A program made the position numbers and the translations under genes. This document shows, in pieces, positions 13,804 through 22,669 of a DNA stretch of 64,000 bases. The notes beneath the pieces are model-generated. The model saw nothing but the letters and a program-made list of their open reading frames with translations, did no database searches and was not told the DNA's origin. The stretch's first letter is position 1; each line of letters opens with the position of its first letter. Where the stretch lies: assembly GCA_017432615.1 (NCBI GenBank), contig JAFRIV010000031.1:36284-100283 (forward strand), in the 5' to 3' direction. Origin of the DNA: Oscillospiraceae bacterium. GTDB taxonomy: Bacteria > Bacillota > Clostridia > Oscillospirales > Oscillospiraceae.

Positions 13804-14322
13804 TCAATCATCCTGCGTTGTTTTCCCGAGCAATCTAAGTTTGAATTTCCTTATTTTTGCCGCATACTTGCTTGTAAAAACCACGCCGAGAATAACCATA
13901 CCAAATGCAATGCCAAGGCCGAAACTACCGATGCCTTCGTAAGGCGATGTCTTATCAAGACCAAGATATGTAATCACAAGGAATGTGGCAAATCCGATTA
14001 ATCCTGCAATAAACAACCAGTGCATCCTGCGCAACAGTCTCGTTTTTTCCTCATTGCTGTAATCCGCGACCTGTAATACAGTCTCTTTCAATTCTTCGTT
14101 CATGCGCTCACTTTTCCTTTCACCGCTTAAAATATCTCGGAGATCGACTTCGTAAAGATCTGACAATTCCATTAAAATATCAAGATCTGGCATATTGGTT
14201 CCCGTCTCCCAACGCGATACCGTTCTGCGTGAGACGTTCAACTTCTCTGCGAGTTCTTCCTGAGTGAATCCATTTTCTTTTCGAAGCAGTTGCAGAAATT
14301 TACCGGTTTTGACAAGATCCAT
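13804..14322 (-). CDS. XRE regulator with two C-terminal membrane helices (172 aa)
   Basis: Residues 6-62 are an XRE HTH (FLQLLRKENGFTQEELAEKL, VSRRTVSRWETGTNMPDLD). Two hydrophobic segments follow (about 105-122 and 133-155), ending in a basic tail. Membrane-tethered XRE proteins of this kind are frequent in Firmicutes and usually sense the cell envelope or control a neighbouring transporter; no transporter is adjacent here. AAAGGAGG lies 9 nt before the ATG. Confidence 0.85.
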   Translation of the reverse strand: MDLVKTGKFLQLLRKENGFTQEELAEKLNVSRRTVSRWETGTNMPDLDILMELSDLYEVDLRDILSGERKSERMNEELKETVLQVADYSNEEKTRLLRRMHWLFIAGLIGFATFLVITYLGLDKTSPYEGIGSFGLGIAFGMVILGVVFTSKYAAKIRKFKLRLLGKTTQDD

Positions 14323-14510
14323 ATTCTGTCGGCCTCCTTTCTGGCTTAAGCCTAACTCAATTTAATCATTAAAAACAGGACACAAAGTGAGCAAATGCCC
14401 CGTTTCACAAGATGAGACAATCTATGTCTCACAAAAAACACTGGTTTTCCGATACTAGGGAAACACCGACGGCGGCAAAGTCGATTGTTTCTGTAGTCAT
14501 AATACTTACT

Positions 14511-15722
14511 CTAGTCTCTCAGCTTTGTAATATCTTGATCATTTTGAGCTACAATGTTTTCGTATCCTTCCGGATCAGTATCTCCTTCTGTACTGATCAG
14601 GAGAATGATCGATTCTTCGTTGATTCCCATTTCTCTTTTCATGGAATCGTCTTTGATGATCTCCCTGAGCACGCCAAATGTCACTGCACCGCTTTCACCG
14701 GCCACCACGCGCTCTTCTTCCTTTGGGAACCGAGCAAGCTCACGCATTGCATTCTCTGACACTTCATCGGTGCAGGCACAGTAGAAGCCGGCTCTGTCGC
14801 GGATGATTGGCCATGTGATGGTGCAGGGAGTTCCGCAGTTCAGCCCGGCCATGATCGTTACAGGATCTCCTGAGACGGAGCGGATGTTCCCGTCTCCGGC
14901 TTTTGCGGATTCATAGAGACATGCGACCATTGACGGCTCAACGATCGTGAAGACAGGCTCTTTCGCAGCAAAAACATTGGACAGATAACCCAGGATCCCG
15001 CCTGCCATTGCTCCAACACCGGCCTGCAGAAACACATGCGTCGGAACGTCTCCGTCAAGCTGCTCGCAGATCTCTGCGCCCATTGTGAGATACCCTTCTA
15101 CGATCCACTGCGGAATCTTCTCATAGCCTTCCCACGATGTATCCTGGATCAGTGTCCATCCGTTTTCTTCGGCTTGTCTCCTGGCGAACTGGACGACTTT
15201 GTCATAGTTGAGATCACAGATGACGGCTTTCTCTGCACCCGCATCTTCGATCGCTTTTCTGCGTGCTTCCGCGGAACCTGCCGGCATGAAGACATATGCC
15301 TTGCATCCAAACAGGCTCGAAGCCCAGGCGACACCTCTCCCGTGATTTCCGTCCGTTGCAGTGACAAACACCACGTCACTGCATTTTTCCCGGATTTCCT
15401 CTGTCGTGAAGTCGCTGAAGACCGCGTCCCTGTGATCCAGGCCCAGTTTTTCACATAAGACCCTGAATACAGCGTAGCTTCCGCCAAGCCCCTTGAATGC
15501 CTTCAATCCGAATCTCGTTGATTCATCCTTGAGATGGATTGCTTTCACACCGAGTTCCTCTGCAGCAGTCCGAAGAGAAACAAGCTTTGTCTTTTCGTAC
15601 ATCGGGAGACTCCTGTGAAAGCGCAGCGCATTTTCTGCAGCCTCCTGATCAAAAGGAGAACCTGGAGTTCCTTTCATGTCTGTTGATAATACTATGGTGT
15701 TTGTTATTTTTGTCTCTTTCAT
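14511..15722 (-). CDS. dpaL: Diaminopropionate ammonia-lyase (PLP enzyme, about 403 aa)
   Basis: A fold-type II PLP enzyme related to threonine dehydratase. LKDESTRFGLKAFKGLGGSYA carries the PLP lysine, TATDGNHGRGVAW the phosphate-binding neighbourhood, and AGVGAMAGGILGYL the Gly-rich loop; the C-terminus has VVAGESGAVTFG. It converts 2,3-diaminopropionate to pyruvate and ammonia and resembles YgeX. An ATG at 15722 is used; no strong SD is visible for it or for the GTG at 15734. It is a stand-alone gene; the other genes of the usual ygeX purine/ureide cluster are absent. Confidence 0.88.
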   Translation of the reverse strand: MKETKITNTIVLSTDMKGTPGSPFDQEAAENALRFHRSLPMYEKTKLVSLRTAAEELGVKAIHLKDESTRFGLKAFKGLGGSYAVFRVLCEKLGLDHRDAVFSDFTTEEIREKCSDVVFVTATDGNHGRGVAWASSLFGCKAYVFMPAGSAEARRKAIEDAGAEKAVICDLNYDKVVQFARRQAEENGWTLIQDTSWEGYEKIPQWIVEGYLTMGAEICEQLDGDVPTHVFLQAGVGAMAGGILGYLSNVFAAKEPVFTIVEPSMVACLYESAKAGDGNIRSVSGDPVTIMAGLNCGTPCTITWPIIRDRAGFYCACTDEVSENAMRELARFPKEEERVVAGESGAVTFGVLREIIKDDSMKREMGINEESIILLISTEGDTDPEGYENIVAQNDQDITKLRD

Positions 15723-15822
15723 CTTGAAAACCACTTTTTCTGTCAGTTAACTGTTTAGTATCTCCAAATCCCGAGTAGTTGAGATGGAGTATATCATAAA
15801 TCCCGGGCTTTCGGAAGAGGCT

Positions 15823-16122
15823 TTATAGTCTCCCCTGCCTGTAAGTGAAGGTCGTGCCTCCTTCTCCCATGACAGATACAGAGTTCTCCCCATGCCGCAG
15901 CTCCTGTTCTGGGATCTCCCATGTGCCTGCGCTGATGGTTTTCTGGAAGGACTCTCCGTCAATCGCCCAACGGAGGGTGGCTTCCGCTGTAGTCGTGATG
16001 ACTGGTACGGCAGGTATGAAGTCATTATGGAGAGTGACTGTGCCGCTGTCGTTGATGGTCATGACCGTCTCATCCGTATGGTAGAAAAACGCATCCCCGT
16101 CCGTGCAGGATAACTCAAGCAT
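15823..16122 (-). pseudogene. Phage tail protein fragment (C-terminal domain, about 99 aa)
   Basis: The last 60 residues (AIDGESFQKTISAGTWEIP, LRHGENSVSVMGEGGTTFTY) look like the C-terminal beta domain of siphovirus tail proteins, which end in a conserved GTxTFTYRxGRL pattern. The N-terminal remainder of a tail protein is missing and no other phage gene is next to it. It is a probable relic of an excised or deleted prophage, close to the tRNA 3' fragment at 16331. Confidence 0.55.
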
Positions 16123-16292
16123 TCCCTTGCCCGTAACACATCATTGACAAACCTACAGATTTTTCAAAGATTGCACCCACCTGTCTCGCTTTGCACCTGT
16201 ATCAAGGGTTTTCCCGGGTAGATACGCAAAAAATACACTGGCTATTGTATCATGTACCAACGTGGCTAAAGACTGCTGTTTTAACAAAAAAG

Positions 16293-16325
16293 TAGGATTG
16301 CTATCTTGTTAAAATAGCAATCCTA
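16293..16325 (-). terminator. Perfect 12-bp hairpin with T tract on the minus strand
   Basis: TAGGATTGCTAT/ATAGCAATCCTA has a 9-nt loop; on the minus strand CTTTTTTG follows. It would end transcripts coming from the two membrane-protein genes at 16416-17583. Confidence 0.8.
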
Positions 16326-16330
16326 TTCTG

Positions 16331-16376
16331 GTTGTGCGGAAAGGGTTTGAACCGGCGGTCTCCGGATCATGAGTCT
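16331..16376 (-). repeat. tRNA 3'-end remnant, probable attachment-site scar
   Basis: The minus strand reads from an anticodon-loop-like CTCATGA through TCCGG, a variable region and a TTCAAAC T-loop to a 3' end. The 5' half of a tRNA and a perfect T stem are missing. Such 3' tRNA pieces are left by integrases that target the anticodon or T arm, and the neighbouring phage-tail fragment supports this. Confidence 0.5.
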
Positions 16377-16415
16377 GATTGGAATAAGTGAACTTTCCAG
16401 TTCTGTCAGGTCATT

Positions 16416-16892
16416 TTATGCTTTGCTTTCCCCCGTATCCTGCTTCCGGACGCTGCGGATATGCCTGCCGCAGCACTGCAGGACCAGGCTTGTCCCGGCA
16501 GGAGGGAATCCTTTTGCTTTTTCTGTGTTCAGATACAGAACGTGGTCCTCCTGATCTTCATCAAACTGAATATGCACGGGGAAAACCATGGCCCCATCCC
16601 GGAGCTCTGCTTCTTCTGAAACCGAGAGGATCGTACCGCGGATCTCCTGCTCCAGTCTTGTATCCAGATCCTTCAGGAACCTTCGGTATTGAAGGTCCGG
16701 CAGGATCGCAAAGGTGATCCCAAAACAGCCTGCCGCAAAGCAGGCTGCGCCGCTGAGCATGGCCCCCCATTTGATGCGGCTGATGAAGCACGCAATATAT
16801 ACTGCCAGAAGCAGCAGAAGGATCATCCCCAGCAGTATGCTCTTTTTTCTGATCCTTCGGTCGATAAGAATATGATCCTGATTGGAATACAT
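16416..16892 (-). CDS. Small two-helix membrane protein (158 aa), function unknown
   Basis: The start ATG at 16892 is preceded by AGAGGA. Two hydrophobic segments (SILLGMILLLLLAVYIACFI, then the Gly/Ala-rich AACFAAGCFGITFAIL) are followed by a roughly 95-residue soluble domain with acidic stretches and a CxRHIRSVRK end. No family recognised. It is co-oriented with and 20 nt downstream of the gene at 16912-17583, so the two probably act together at the membrane. Confidence 0.6.
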   Translation of the reverse strand: MYSNQDHILIDRRIRKKSILLGMILLLLLAVYIACFISRIKWGAMLSGAACFAAGCFGITFAILPDLQYRRFLKDLDTRLEQEIRGTILSVSEEAELRDGAMVFPVHIQFDEDQEDHVLYLNTEKAKGFPPAGTSLVLQCCGRHIRSVRKQDTGESKA

Positions 16893-16911
16893 AGCTATCC
16901 TCTTTGTATTT

Positions 16912-17583
16912 TTATGGTGCGGCATTCAGGCTCTGAAGGGAATGTACCAGGATCTCCAGGCAATACAGTGTGGTGTCCCGATTGGTCCCGTTTGCGGCAA
17001 CGGCAAGAGTGGATCCTTCATTATAAAACGCTCCCATTTCCGATAAGGCCTCCAGCGTATCAATCTTTAGGCCTGCAAGAAATGTGAATTTCTCCCCTGT
17101 CTCCTCATCCGTATAATCGGCATAATAAGGTTCCAGGGGGCAGTCGTTCATCCAGCCCTCTTCCACCGGTCCGTCCAGGGGCAGAAGCGCCCCTCCCGCT
17201 ACCAGCTGATCCATCACCGTCTTGCTGGCAAGGAAGGCATCCCCCTCTCCTACAGACAGTTTTGCCATCAGCACCATAGGGCCTGAATAGTCCATATCCG
17301 GTTCATAATACGGGATACTCTGAAACTCCACCGTTTTCAGCTTTGGATCGAACTTTTTCCCCTGGGTCAACATTTCCTCTGCGATGCCTTCCAGCGCTTC
17401 CGGGTTTGAATAGCTGCCCGCAAGGTAAATGATGACCGCCTGCTCTGCAGGGACAGCAGGGGTTGTGACGGTCCACAGCAATTCCGTTCCGAACAGGCAC
17501 GCTGCGATTCCGATCAGGTAAACTGCTCCGTACTTCCTCAGATGTTCTAAAAAAGCACGGATGGTCAATTTGGTGTCAGGCAT
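16912..17583 (-). CDS. Membrane-anchored extracytoplasmic protein (223 aa), function unknown
   Basis: After about 18 residues comes one membrane segment (AVYLIGIAACLFGTELLWTV); the remainder is predicted outside the cell. It has alternating helices and strands (VIIYLAGSYSN, LKTVEFQSIPYY, GDAFLASKTVMDQLVAGGALLPLDG) that resemble one lobe of a solute-binding protein, but I cannot assign a ligand. No clear SD. It is paired with the downstream membrane protein. Confidence 0.6.
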   Translation of the reverse strand: MPDTKLTIRAFLEHLRKYGAVYLIGIAACLFGTELLWTVTTPAVPAEQAVIIYLAGSYSNPEALEGIAEEMLTQGKKFDPKLKTVEFQSIPYYEPDMDYSGPMVLMAKLSVGEGDAFLASKTVMDQLVAGGALLPLDGPVEEGWMNDCPLEPYYADYTDEETGEKFTFLAGLKIDTLEALSEMGAFYNEGSTLAVAANGTNRDTTLYCLEILVHSLQSLNAAP

Positions 17584-17916
17584 ATGTCGTTCCTTCTCAG
17601 CAGGTATACTTGGATATACTCGGGTGCAGGCTGAAAATGCCGGGAAAGTCTGTTTTTCAGCGTCTGCGATCCCATAATGCCGGTGTTTCCTCGTTGTTTT
17701 CCTTTATAACACATTCAATTTCTGTTGTCAAACGGCACGGTGAAGATATGCATCACAAAATTATTTATATCTTCGTGCGAAATAATCACACTTTTATTCT
17801 AACATGCTTCAAGCAGAAGCGCTGATTGCTTACCGCAGCCCTCCTTTACCTTGCGTTTTTGCAAGATTGCGGGAGAGCCTTTTTGATTTCTTGCGTAACT
17901 GCGGGGTTTTCACGGT
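17584..17916. other. Intergenic stretch, no gene seen
   Basis: AT-rich, with short unsupported frames only; adjacent to a decayed winged-helix gene. Confidence 0.45.
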
Positions 17917-18176
17917 CTAAGACTTTTTCTCCGTATATTCAGATGGCAAAGAAAAATCTCCTGGGCCTTTTCGTAATTGTGAGAGTTCGACCAGCACTTT
18001 CCAATGGCCGTTTTGCTTTCCGTTGGCACGGCGGATAAAGCCTTTTTCCTGCAGCGCGACCGTGTGTATTTTGATCGTTCGCTCCGATTTACCAATTGCT
18101 GCAGCAAGATCTTTTTGCGTGATCGCCGGATTTAATGATTTGACGCTTACGATCTAAAAGTCGTTGCAGTAACATA
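17917..18176 (-). pseudogene. Winged-helix C-terminal fragment of an ATP-binding/AlbA-type protein, frameshifted
   Basis: In two frames one reads RLLDRKRQII and then NPAITQKDLAAAIGKSERTIK, HTVALQEKGFIRRANGKQ and GHWKVLVEL: the terminal winged helix of the Schlafen-AlbA/RecG-like ATP-binding proteins common in Firmicutes. One extra base near 18136 breaks the frame, the rest of the gene is absent, and the end is altered. It is a remnant. Confidence 0.7.
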
Positions 18177-18213
18177 GCCGGCCTGGCTGTAAAATATTCC
18201 CGATAAAGCAAAA

Positions 18214-18261
18214 ATGAACTCAGGAAAGGTCCTGTATGTGCAGGGCATCTCATGAGTTCAT
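18214..18261 (-). terminator. Terminator of the spoVB-like/rqcP operon
   Basis: ATGAACTCA/TGAGTTCAT (9 bp) with an inner CCTG/CAGG pair; TTTTTG follows on the minus strand, 50 nt after the S4 protein stop. Confidence 0.75.
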
Positions 18262-18311
18262 CCTGTTTCCGGTCAGTATTCTCGATATCGGGATGGTGGT
18301 GCAGAGGATCC

Positions 18312-18554
18312 TTACGGAATCTCCCTGTACATACCGGAAGCATCCGCCTTGGAAACATTGTCTTCCGTAGACAGCACTTCCACCTTCAGCGTCCTCTTCC
18401 CCAGATTCAGCTGGATCACATCTCCGGGTTTCACCTGGTATCCGGCTTTCTGCTCCCTTCCGTTTACCAGAATGCATGCTTCATCACAGGCCTCATTGGC
18501 GACCGTACGCCGTTTGATCAGCCGTGAGACTTTCAGGTATTTGTCCAGACGCAT
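18312..18554 (-). CDS. rqcP: S4-domain RNA-binding protein, RqcP/Hsp15-like (80 aa)
   Basis: A single S4 domain (MRLDKYLKVSRLIKRRTVAN, EACILVNGREQKAGYQVKPGD) of the usual 80-90 residue size. In Bacillus the orthologue YabO/RqcP binds the 50S P-tRNA region and drives Ala-tailing of stalled nascent chains with RqcH. It is co-oriented with the flippase gene 11 nt upstream, the same order as yabM-yabN-yabO but without the mazG-like yabN in between. Confidence 0.88.
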   Translation of the reverse strand: MRLDKYLKVSRLIKRRTVANEACDEACILVNGREQKAGYQVKPGDVIQLNLGKRTLKVEVLSTEDNVSKADASGMYREIP

Positions 18555-18565
18555 AGGCTCTCCTT

Positions 18566-20173
18566 TCAGCGCATATGCAGCACCGCTGCGATTTTTTCTC
18601 CCTTCGGAAGCATCTTCATATCTTCCCTGGTAACCCCTCTTGTCCGAATAACCGCCGCAAAGTAAATGATCACACCCGCGGCGACCCCGGCCGCCATGCT
18701 TACCGTCATTCCGAACCGGTCACCCGGCCGGAAGAAGCGCTCCGCAAAACGGTAAATGCAGAAAACACTGCCGCCCATAACCGCACTGCAGATCAGCGGC
18801 TTTCCCAGCACGCGCCACAGGTTGGGCGCTGCTTTCATTTTTGTTCGGATAAAATAATAGTTCATCGCTGCCATGCAGCAGTAACCGGTCAGCGTTCCGA
18901 TGGGGGCTCCGTAGATGTTCACGCTTGGAATGGCAATAATGATCCAGTTGATAACGATTTTCAGCAGCGATCCGCTGATAAGCGCGACCATCGGCAGCCT
19001 TTCTTTCCCGGCAGCCTGCAGGATCGCGTTCTGCATCAGTACCGTGCTTACGAAAAATGAGGCAAATCCCATAATGCACAGGATGCCGGGCCCTGCCGGG
19101 TCGCTGTTCGGATACAGAACATTTACCAGAGGAAATGCAAGCACTGCCAGCCCTACTCCCATCGGCAGGGATATCACTGCAGCCAGGCGCATGGCATCCT
19201 CGGCGGTTTTTTCCGCTTCCGGTCTGTTTCCCTGTGCCATGGCCCGGGCTACGGCAGGCACAATGGCAATCGTCAGCGGGGTCATAAATGCCGCAGGCAG
19301 GTTGAACAGCGTCTGCACTTTCCCGTAAACTCCGTACAGCACTCCCGCCTGGTGCTCGGAAAATCCCGCCGCCAGCAGTCTCGTATGGCAGATCCCGGGA
19401 TCGAAAGACGTCAGGATAGACATGATGCTTGCACCCAGCGAGATCGGGATCCCGATGCGCAGCAGGTCTCTCGCGATCTTCCAGGAACTCTCACTGCACT
19501 GCTCGACAGTCTGCCCTCTGGGATGGTTCCTCCATTTATAAAAGAGCATATACCCCAGCGAAATGACCGATCCGATCGACGTGCCGAGGATCGCCCCTGC
19601 CGATGCTTCCGGCAGGCTGTGATGGGTCTTCACCAGATAGTTTGCGATCAGCAGTCCGGAAATAGCTTTAAACAGGACCTCCAGCACTTCATCGATGGTT
19701 GTCGGGATCATATTCCCGTTCCCCTGATAATAACCCCGATAGGCCGACACGAAACACACCAGCAGGATGCACGGGGCCATTGCCCGCACGCTCATCGCGG
19801 CATCCGGCTTCCTCAGATAGGAAAAGGCAAGCCAGTGATTCCCGAAAAACATAATGCCGGAAAAAACGATTCCGATAAAGCCAAACGTCCAGATCGCCGT
19901 GCGGAATGTTTTCTCCTTGCGCGCAGTCAGCCCGTTGGCATCCGCCTCGGCAATCAGTCGTGACAGAGCTACCGGGAGTCCCGCCGTCGAAACGGTAAAA
20001 AAGATGTTATAGACATTGTATGTGGCGACAAAGATCCCGTACCCGTAATCCCCGAGGATATTGCCGAGCGGCACTTTGTACACCAGCCCCAGCAGCTTCA
20101 TGATCAGGACGCCGACGGTCAGGATCGCCGCGCCATGCATGAAGTTCTGTTTTTTTTCAGAAGGAGCTTGCAT
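18566..20173 (-). CDS. SpoVB/MurJ-type lipid flippase (polysaccharide transport, about 535 aa)
   Basis: A MOP-superfamily protein with about 14 membrane helices. The opening GAAILTVGVLIMKLLGLVYKVPLG and later AFMTPLTIAIVPAVARAMAQGN and SLGASIMSILTSFDPGI are typical of SpoVB/YabM. It probably flips lipid-linked cell-wall or polysaccharide precursors. The start is taken at ATG 20173 with GGGGG upstream; TTG/ATG codons at 20191 and 20188 are alternatives. It forms an operon with rqcP. Confidence 0.85.
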   Translation of the reverse strand: MQAPSEKKQNFMHGAAILTVGVLIMKLLGLVYKVPLGNILGDYGYGIFVATYNVYNIFFTVSTAGLPVALSRLIAEADANGLTARKEKTFRTAIWTFGFIGIVFSGIMFFGNHWLAFSYLRKPDAAMSVRAMAPCILLVCFVSAYRGYYQGNGNMIPTTIDEVLEVLFKAISGLLIANYLVKTHHSLPEASAGAILGTSIGSVISLGYMLFYKWRNHPRGQTVEQCSESSWKIARDLLRIGIPISLGASIMSILTSFDPGICHTRLLAAGFSEHQAGVLYGVYGKVQTLFNLPAAFMTPLTIAIVPAVARAMAQGNRPEAEKTAEDAMRLAAVISLPMGVGLAVLAFPLVNVLYPNSDPAGPGILCIMGFASFFVSTVLMQNAILQAAGKERLPMVALISGSLLKIVINWIIIAIPSVNIYGAPIGTLTGYCCMAAMNYYFIRTKMKAAPNLWRVLGKPLICSAVMGGSVFCIYRFAERFFRPGDRFGMTVSMAAGVAAGVIIYFAAVIRTRGVTREDMKMLPKGEKIAAVLHMR

Positions 20174-20337
20174 CCGATTCCCCCGCATCAAATAATTATC
20201 CTGCTCTTAAACATACAGACTTTTTTATTATAGCTTTTCTCCGGTACTTTGGCAAGGAAAATCCGCCGATTATCCCCTGTTGTCCTTCCGGAACGCCGCA
20301 AAACAGAGGGGCTCCCGATGATTTTATGAGATACAGC

Positions 20338-20377
20338 TTGCTTTTCTTTCAGGATTAGTTTATAATAACCAATGGTT
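20338..20377 (+). promoter_or_regulatory. Promoter plus +1 operator palindrome of the ATC-hydrolase operon
   Basis: TTGCTT, a 17-nt spacer and a perfect TATAAT (20361-20366). Directly downstream is AACCAATGGTT (20367-20377), an 11-nt palindrome at the expected transcription start, a likely repressor site. No regulator gene is adjacent. Confidence 0.7.
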
Positions 20378-20442
20378 AGATTGATTTAACTTTCTGTCCC
20401 CGGTTGGCAGAAAACTGCACTGCGTGAAAGGAGTCAGAACTT

Positions 20443-21075
20443 ATGAAATACAGGGGGATGCCCTGGGGGATGTGGAACCTGTTTGCGGGATCCTTCAGGG
20501 AGAACCTGACGAAGGTTTACGGGTTTAAGCCCGAAATTGCAAGAGCAATTACGGAAAAAGCAAAGTCAGAATATAAAAAGATCATCCGAAAACTGCCGGA
20601 GTTTGAAAAGACCGACCGTTTCAAAATGAATATTGTAAGCTGTGCCATGCTTTCCGCCTTTCTTCTGAATTTACCGGAAAAGCCGGGCGTCGAAGAGACA
20701 GCGGCGTATTATCGCGCTTCCATGATGACAGCTTCCATGAAATGGTTCTGCCGCATGAGCGGAAAGAAGAAATTTTCAAGATCCGATATCGCCGGAATGA
20801 AGAAAACGGCCGCTTTACAGGCAGCGGACCGGAATCCCTATTCCTGGAACATGGAATTTCTGCCTTATCCGGACGGCAGCGGTTATGAGGCGCGGTTCAC
20901 AAAATGCGGCATCTGCACGCTGATGAGGGAACTGGGGCTTTATGATCTGGTTCCTGCCATGTGCCGTCTGGACTACACCATGAGCGAGGCGGGCGGCACG
21001 ACAGAATTTGTGCGGGAATACACACTTGCTTCCGGAGGTCCTTACTGTGACTGCGGATACAGAAGAAAGGGCTGA
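20443..21075 (+). CDS. L-2-amino-thiazoline-4-carboxylate hydrolase-like protein (210 aa)
   Basis: The mostly helical protein ends with a Cys-rich signature (KCGICTLMRELGLYDLVPAMC, LDYTMSEAGGTTEFVREYTL, GGPYCDCGYRRKG) that matches the ATC hydrolase family PF14196. The founding member opens a thiazoline ring on the way to L-cysteine; most family members have no tested substrate. It is the first gene of a tight four-gene plus-strand operon with two methyltransferases and an alpha/beta hydrolase, so a small-molecule pathway is plausible. Confidence 0.75.
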   Translation: MKYRGMPWGMWNLFAGSFRENLTKVYGFKPEIARAITEKAKSEYKKIIRKLPEFEKTDRFKMNIVSCAMLSAFLLNLPEKPGVEETAAYYRASMMTASMKWFCRMSGKKKFSRSDIAGMKKTAALQAADRNPYSWNMEFLPYPDGSGYEARFTKCGICTLMRELGLYDLVPAMCRLDYTMSEAGGTTEFVREYTLASGGPYCDCGYRRKG

Positions 21076-21079
21076 TCTC

Positions 21080-21922
21080 ATGAAATACCATATAGAAAAG
21101 AACACGGTTCAGGAGACACTGGTCATTCCTCTTTTCGGGCGGCTCGTTTGCTCCGAACATTATCCGGAACTGTTTTCCGATCCCGAAGCAAAAAGGATCT
21201 GCGACAGCCTGGACTACGATTTCGCGGAAAAGCGAAAGAAGATGGAATCTGCCGCAGGTCTTTTCGGTGCACTGGAGGTTGCCCAGCGCCAGTATGATCT
21301 CCGCTGCGAGGTGGAAGACTATCTGAAGCATTGTCCGAAAGCTGCAGTAGTCAACCTGGGCTGCGGTCTGGATGATACCTTCTCCAAAGTCGATAACGGC
21401 GAGTGCAAAGGATATAACATTGATCTGCCGGATGTGATCCGGGTTCGGAACGACCTCCTCCCGCCGGGCAAACGGGAAAGGAATCTTTCCTGCGATCTGA
21501 ATGACCCTGCCTGGATGAACGAGATCGACGCGTCCGGCGGCGCAGTCTTCTTCGCCGCGGGCGTTTTCTGCTATTTCAGAACGGCGGACGTGAAAAAGCT
21601 GTTTCGCACAATGGCAGAACGTTTCCCCGGAGCCGTGCTTGTCTTCGATTCCTGCAATGAGCGCGGTGCGAAGCTGATGCGGAAAACATGGCTGAAGGAG
21701 GCCGGGATCACCGATGTGAGTGCCTTTTTCTCCCTGGAAGACGAGTCGGAGCTTTCGGGATGGAGCGACTGTTTCCTCTCCGTCACAGCCAGAAGCTATA
21801 TGCGGGGATATCGGGATATCTATAAAAATGTCGGCACTTTCCATAAGCTGATGATTCGTTTCTGTGACGGACTAGTAAAAATGAAGATCATCAGGATCGT
21901 TTTCAGAGGGGTAAGCAAATGA
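21080..21922 (+). CDS. Class I SAM-dependent methyltransferase, LCM/TcmP-like (280 aa)
   Basis: The N-terminal half resembles leucine carboxyl methyltransferase-type O-methyltransferases: VVNLGCGLDDTFSKVD is the SAM-binding motif, YNIDLPDVIRVR the acidic loop, and AGVFCYFRTADVKKLF a later motif. The ATG at 21080 is 4 nt after the ATC-hydrolase stop, and an AAAGG overlaps that stop. It overlaps the next gene by 4 nt (ATGA). The target is unknown; small-molecule O-methylation is the likely role. Confidence 0.82.
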   Translation: MKYHIEKNTVQETLVIPLFGRLVCSEHYPELFSDPEAKRICDSLDYDFAEKRKKMESAAGLFGALEVAQRQYDLRCEVEDYLKHCPKAAVVNLGCGLDDTFSKVDNGECKGYNIDLPDVIRVRNDLLPPGKRERNLSCDLNDPAWMNEIDASGGAVFFAAGVFCYFRTADVKKLFRTMAERFPGAVLVFDSCNERGAKLMRKTWLKEAGITDVSAFFSLEDESELSGWSDCFLSVTARSYMRGYRDIYKNVGTFHKLMIRFCDGLVKMKIIRIVFRGVSK

Positions 21923-22599
21923 CAAGAAAAGAACAGATCAGAAGCGCCTATAAGCTGACGGGCGGTCATGCCGGCTTCTACGACGGGATGATGACCTATG
22001 CTACTCTGCCTGGAAAAGCGGTCTGCCGGATCGTCTGGAATATGGACAGGGAAAAGAACCTCCGGTATCTGGAAAAGGCGCTCTCCGGTATTCCGGAGAA
22101 TTTCTCCGGGAAGCTGCTGGAGGTCCCGGTTGGAACAGGCGTACTGACCATGCCGGTTTATCGGGAACTTCCGGATGCGGACATCACCTGTCTGGACTAT
22201 TCGGAGAATATGATGAGATCGGCACGGGAAAAAGCCGAAGCTGTCGGGATTAAAAACATAACGTTCCTGCAGGGGGATGTTGGCGCATTGCCCTTTGAAG
22301 ACGAGTGCTTCGACGTTGTCCTGTCACTCAACGGCTTTCACGCTTTTCCGGACAAGGAAGCCGCTTATCGGGAAACTTACAGAGTCCTGAAAGCCGGAGG
22401 CACCTTCTGCGGCTGCTTCTACGTACAGGGAGGGCATAAGCGAACCGACTGGTTCATCCGTCACCTGTATCAGCCGAAGGGTTTTTTCACCCCTCCCTAT
22501 GAAACAGCTGAAAGCCTTCGCGTCCGGCTTTCAGGGCTTTACAGAGAGGCGGAAGTCACGATGGTGGAGGGGATCGGGTGTTTTCTCTGCAAAAAATAG
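21919..22599 (+). CDS. Class I SAM-dependent methyltransferase, UbiE-like (226 aa)
   Basis: Canonical motif I KLLEVPVGTGVLTMPVYREL, acidic LDYSENMMRSAREKA, motif for adenine FLQGDVGALPFEDECFDVV and GFHAFPDKEAAYRETYRVLKAGG. Glycine-rich residues are partly replaced by VPVGTG, as in many clostridial UbiE relatives. It is third in the four-gene operon and overlaps the preceding gene. Confidence 0.85.
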   Translation: MTRKEQIRSAYKLTGGHAGFYDGMMTYATLPGKAVCRIVWNMDREKNLRYLEKALSGIPENFSGKLLEVPVGTGVLTMPVYRELPDADITCLDYSENMMRSAREKAEAVGIKNITFLQGDVGALPFEDECFDVVLSLNGFHAFPDKEAAYRETYRVLKAGGTFCGCFYVQGGHKRTDWFIRHLYQPKGFFTPPYETAESLRVRLSGLYREAEVTMVEGIGCFLCKK

Positions 22600-22669
22600 A
22601 GGGGTTTTCCGTTCTTTGCAGCTGTGACCGTTCGTCTGTGCAGCATATACGAAAAAGGAGAACTTAACG

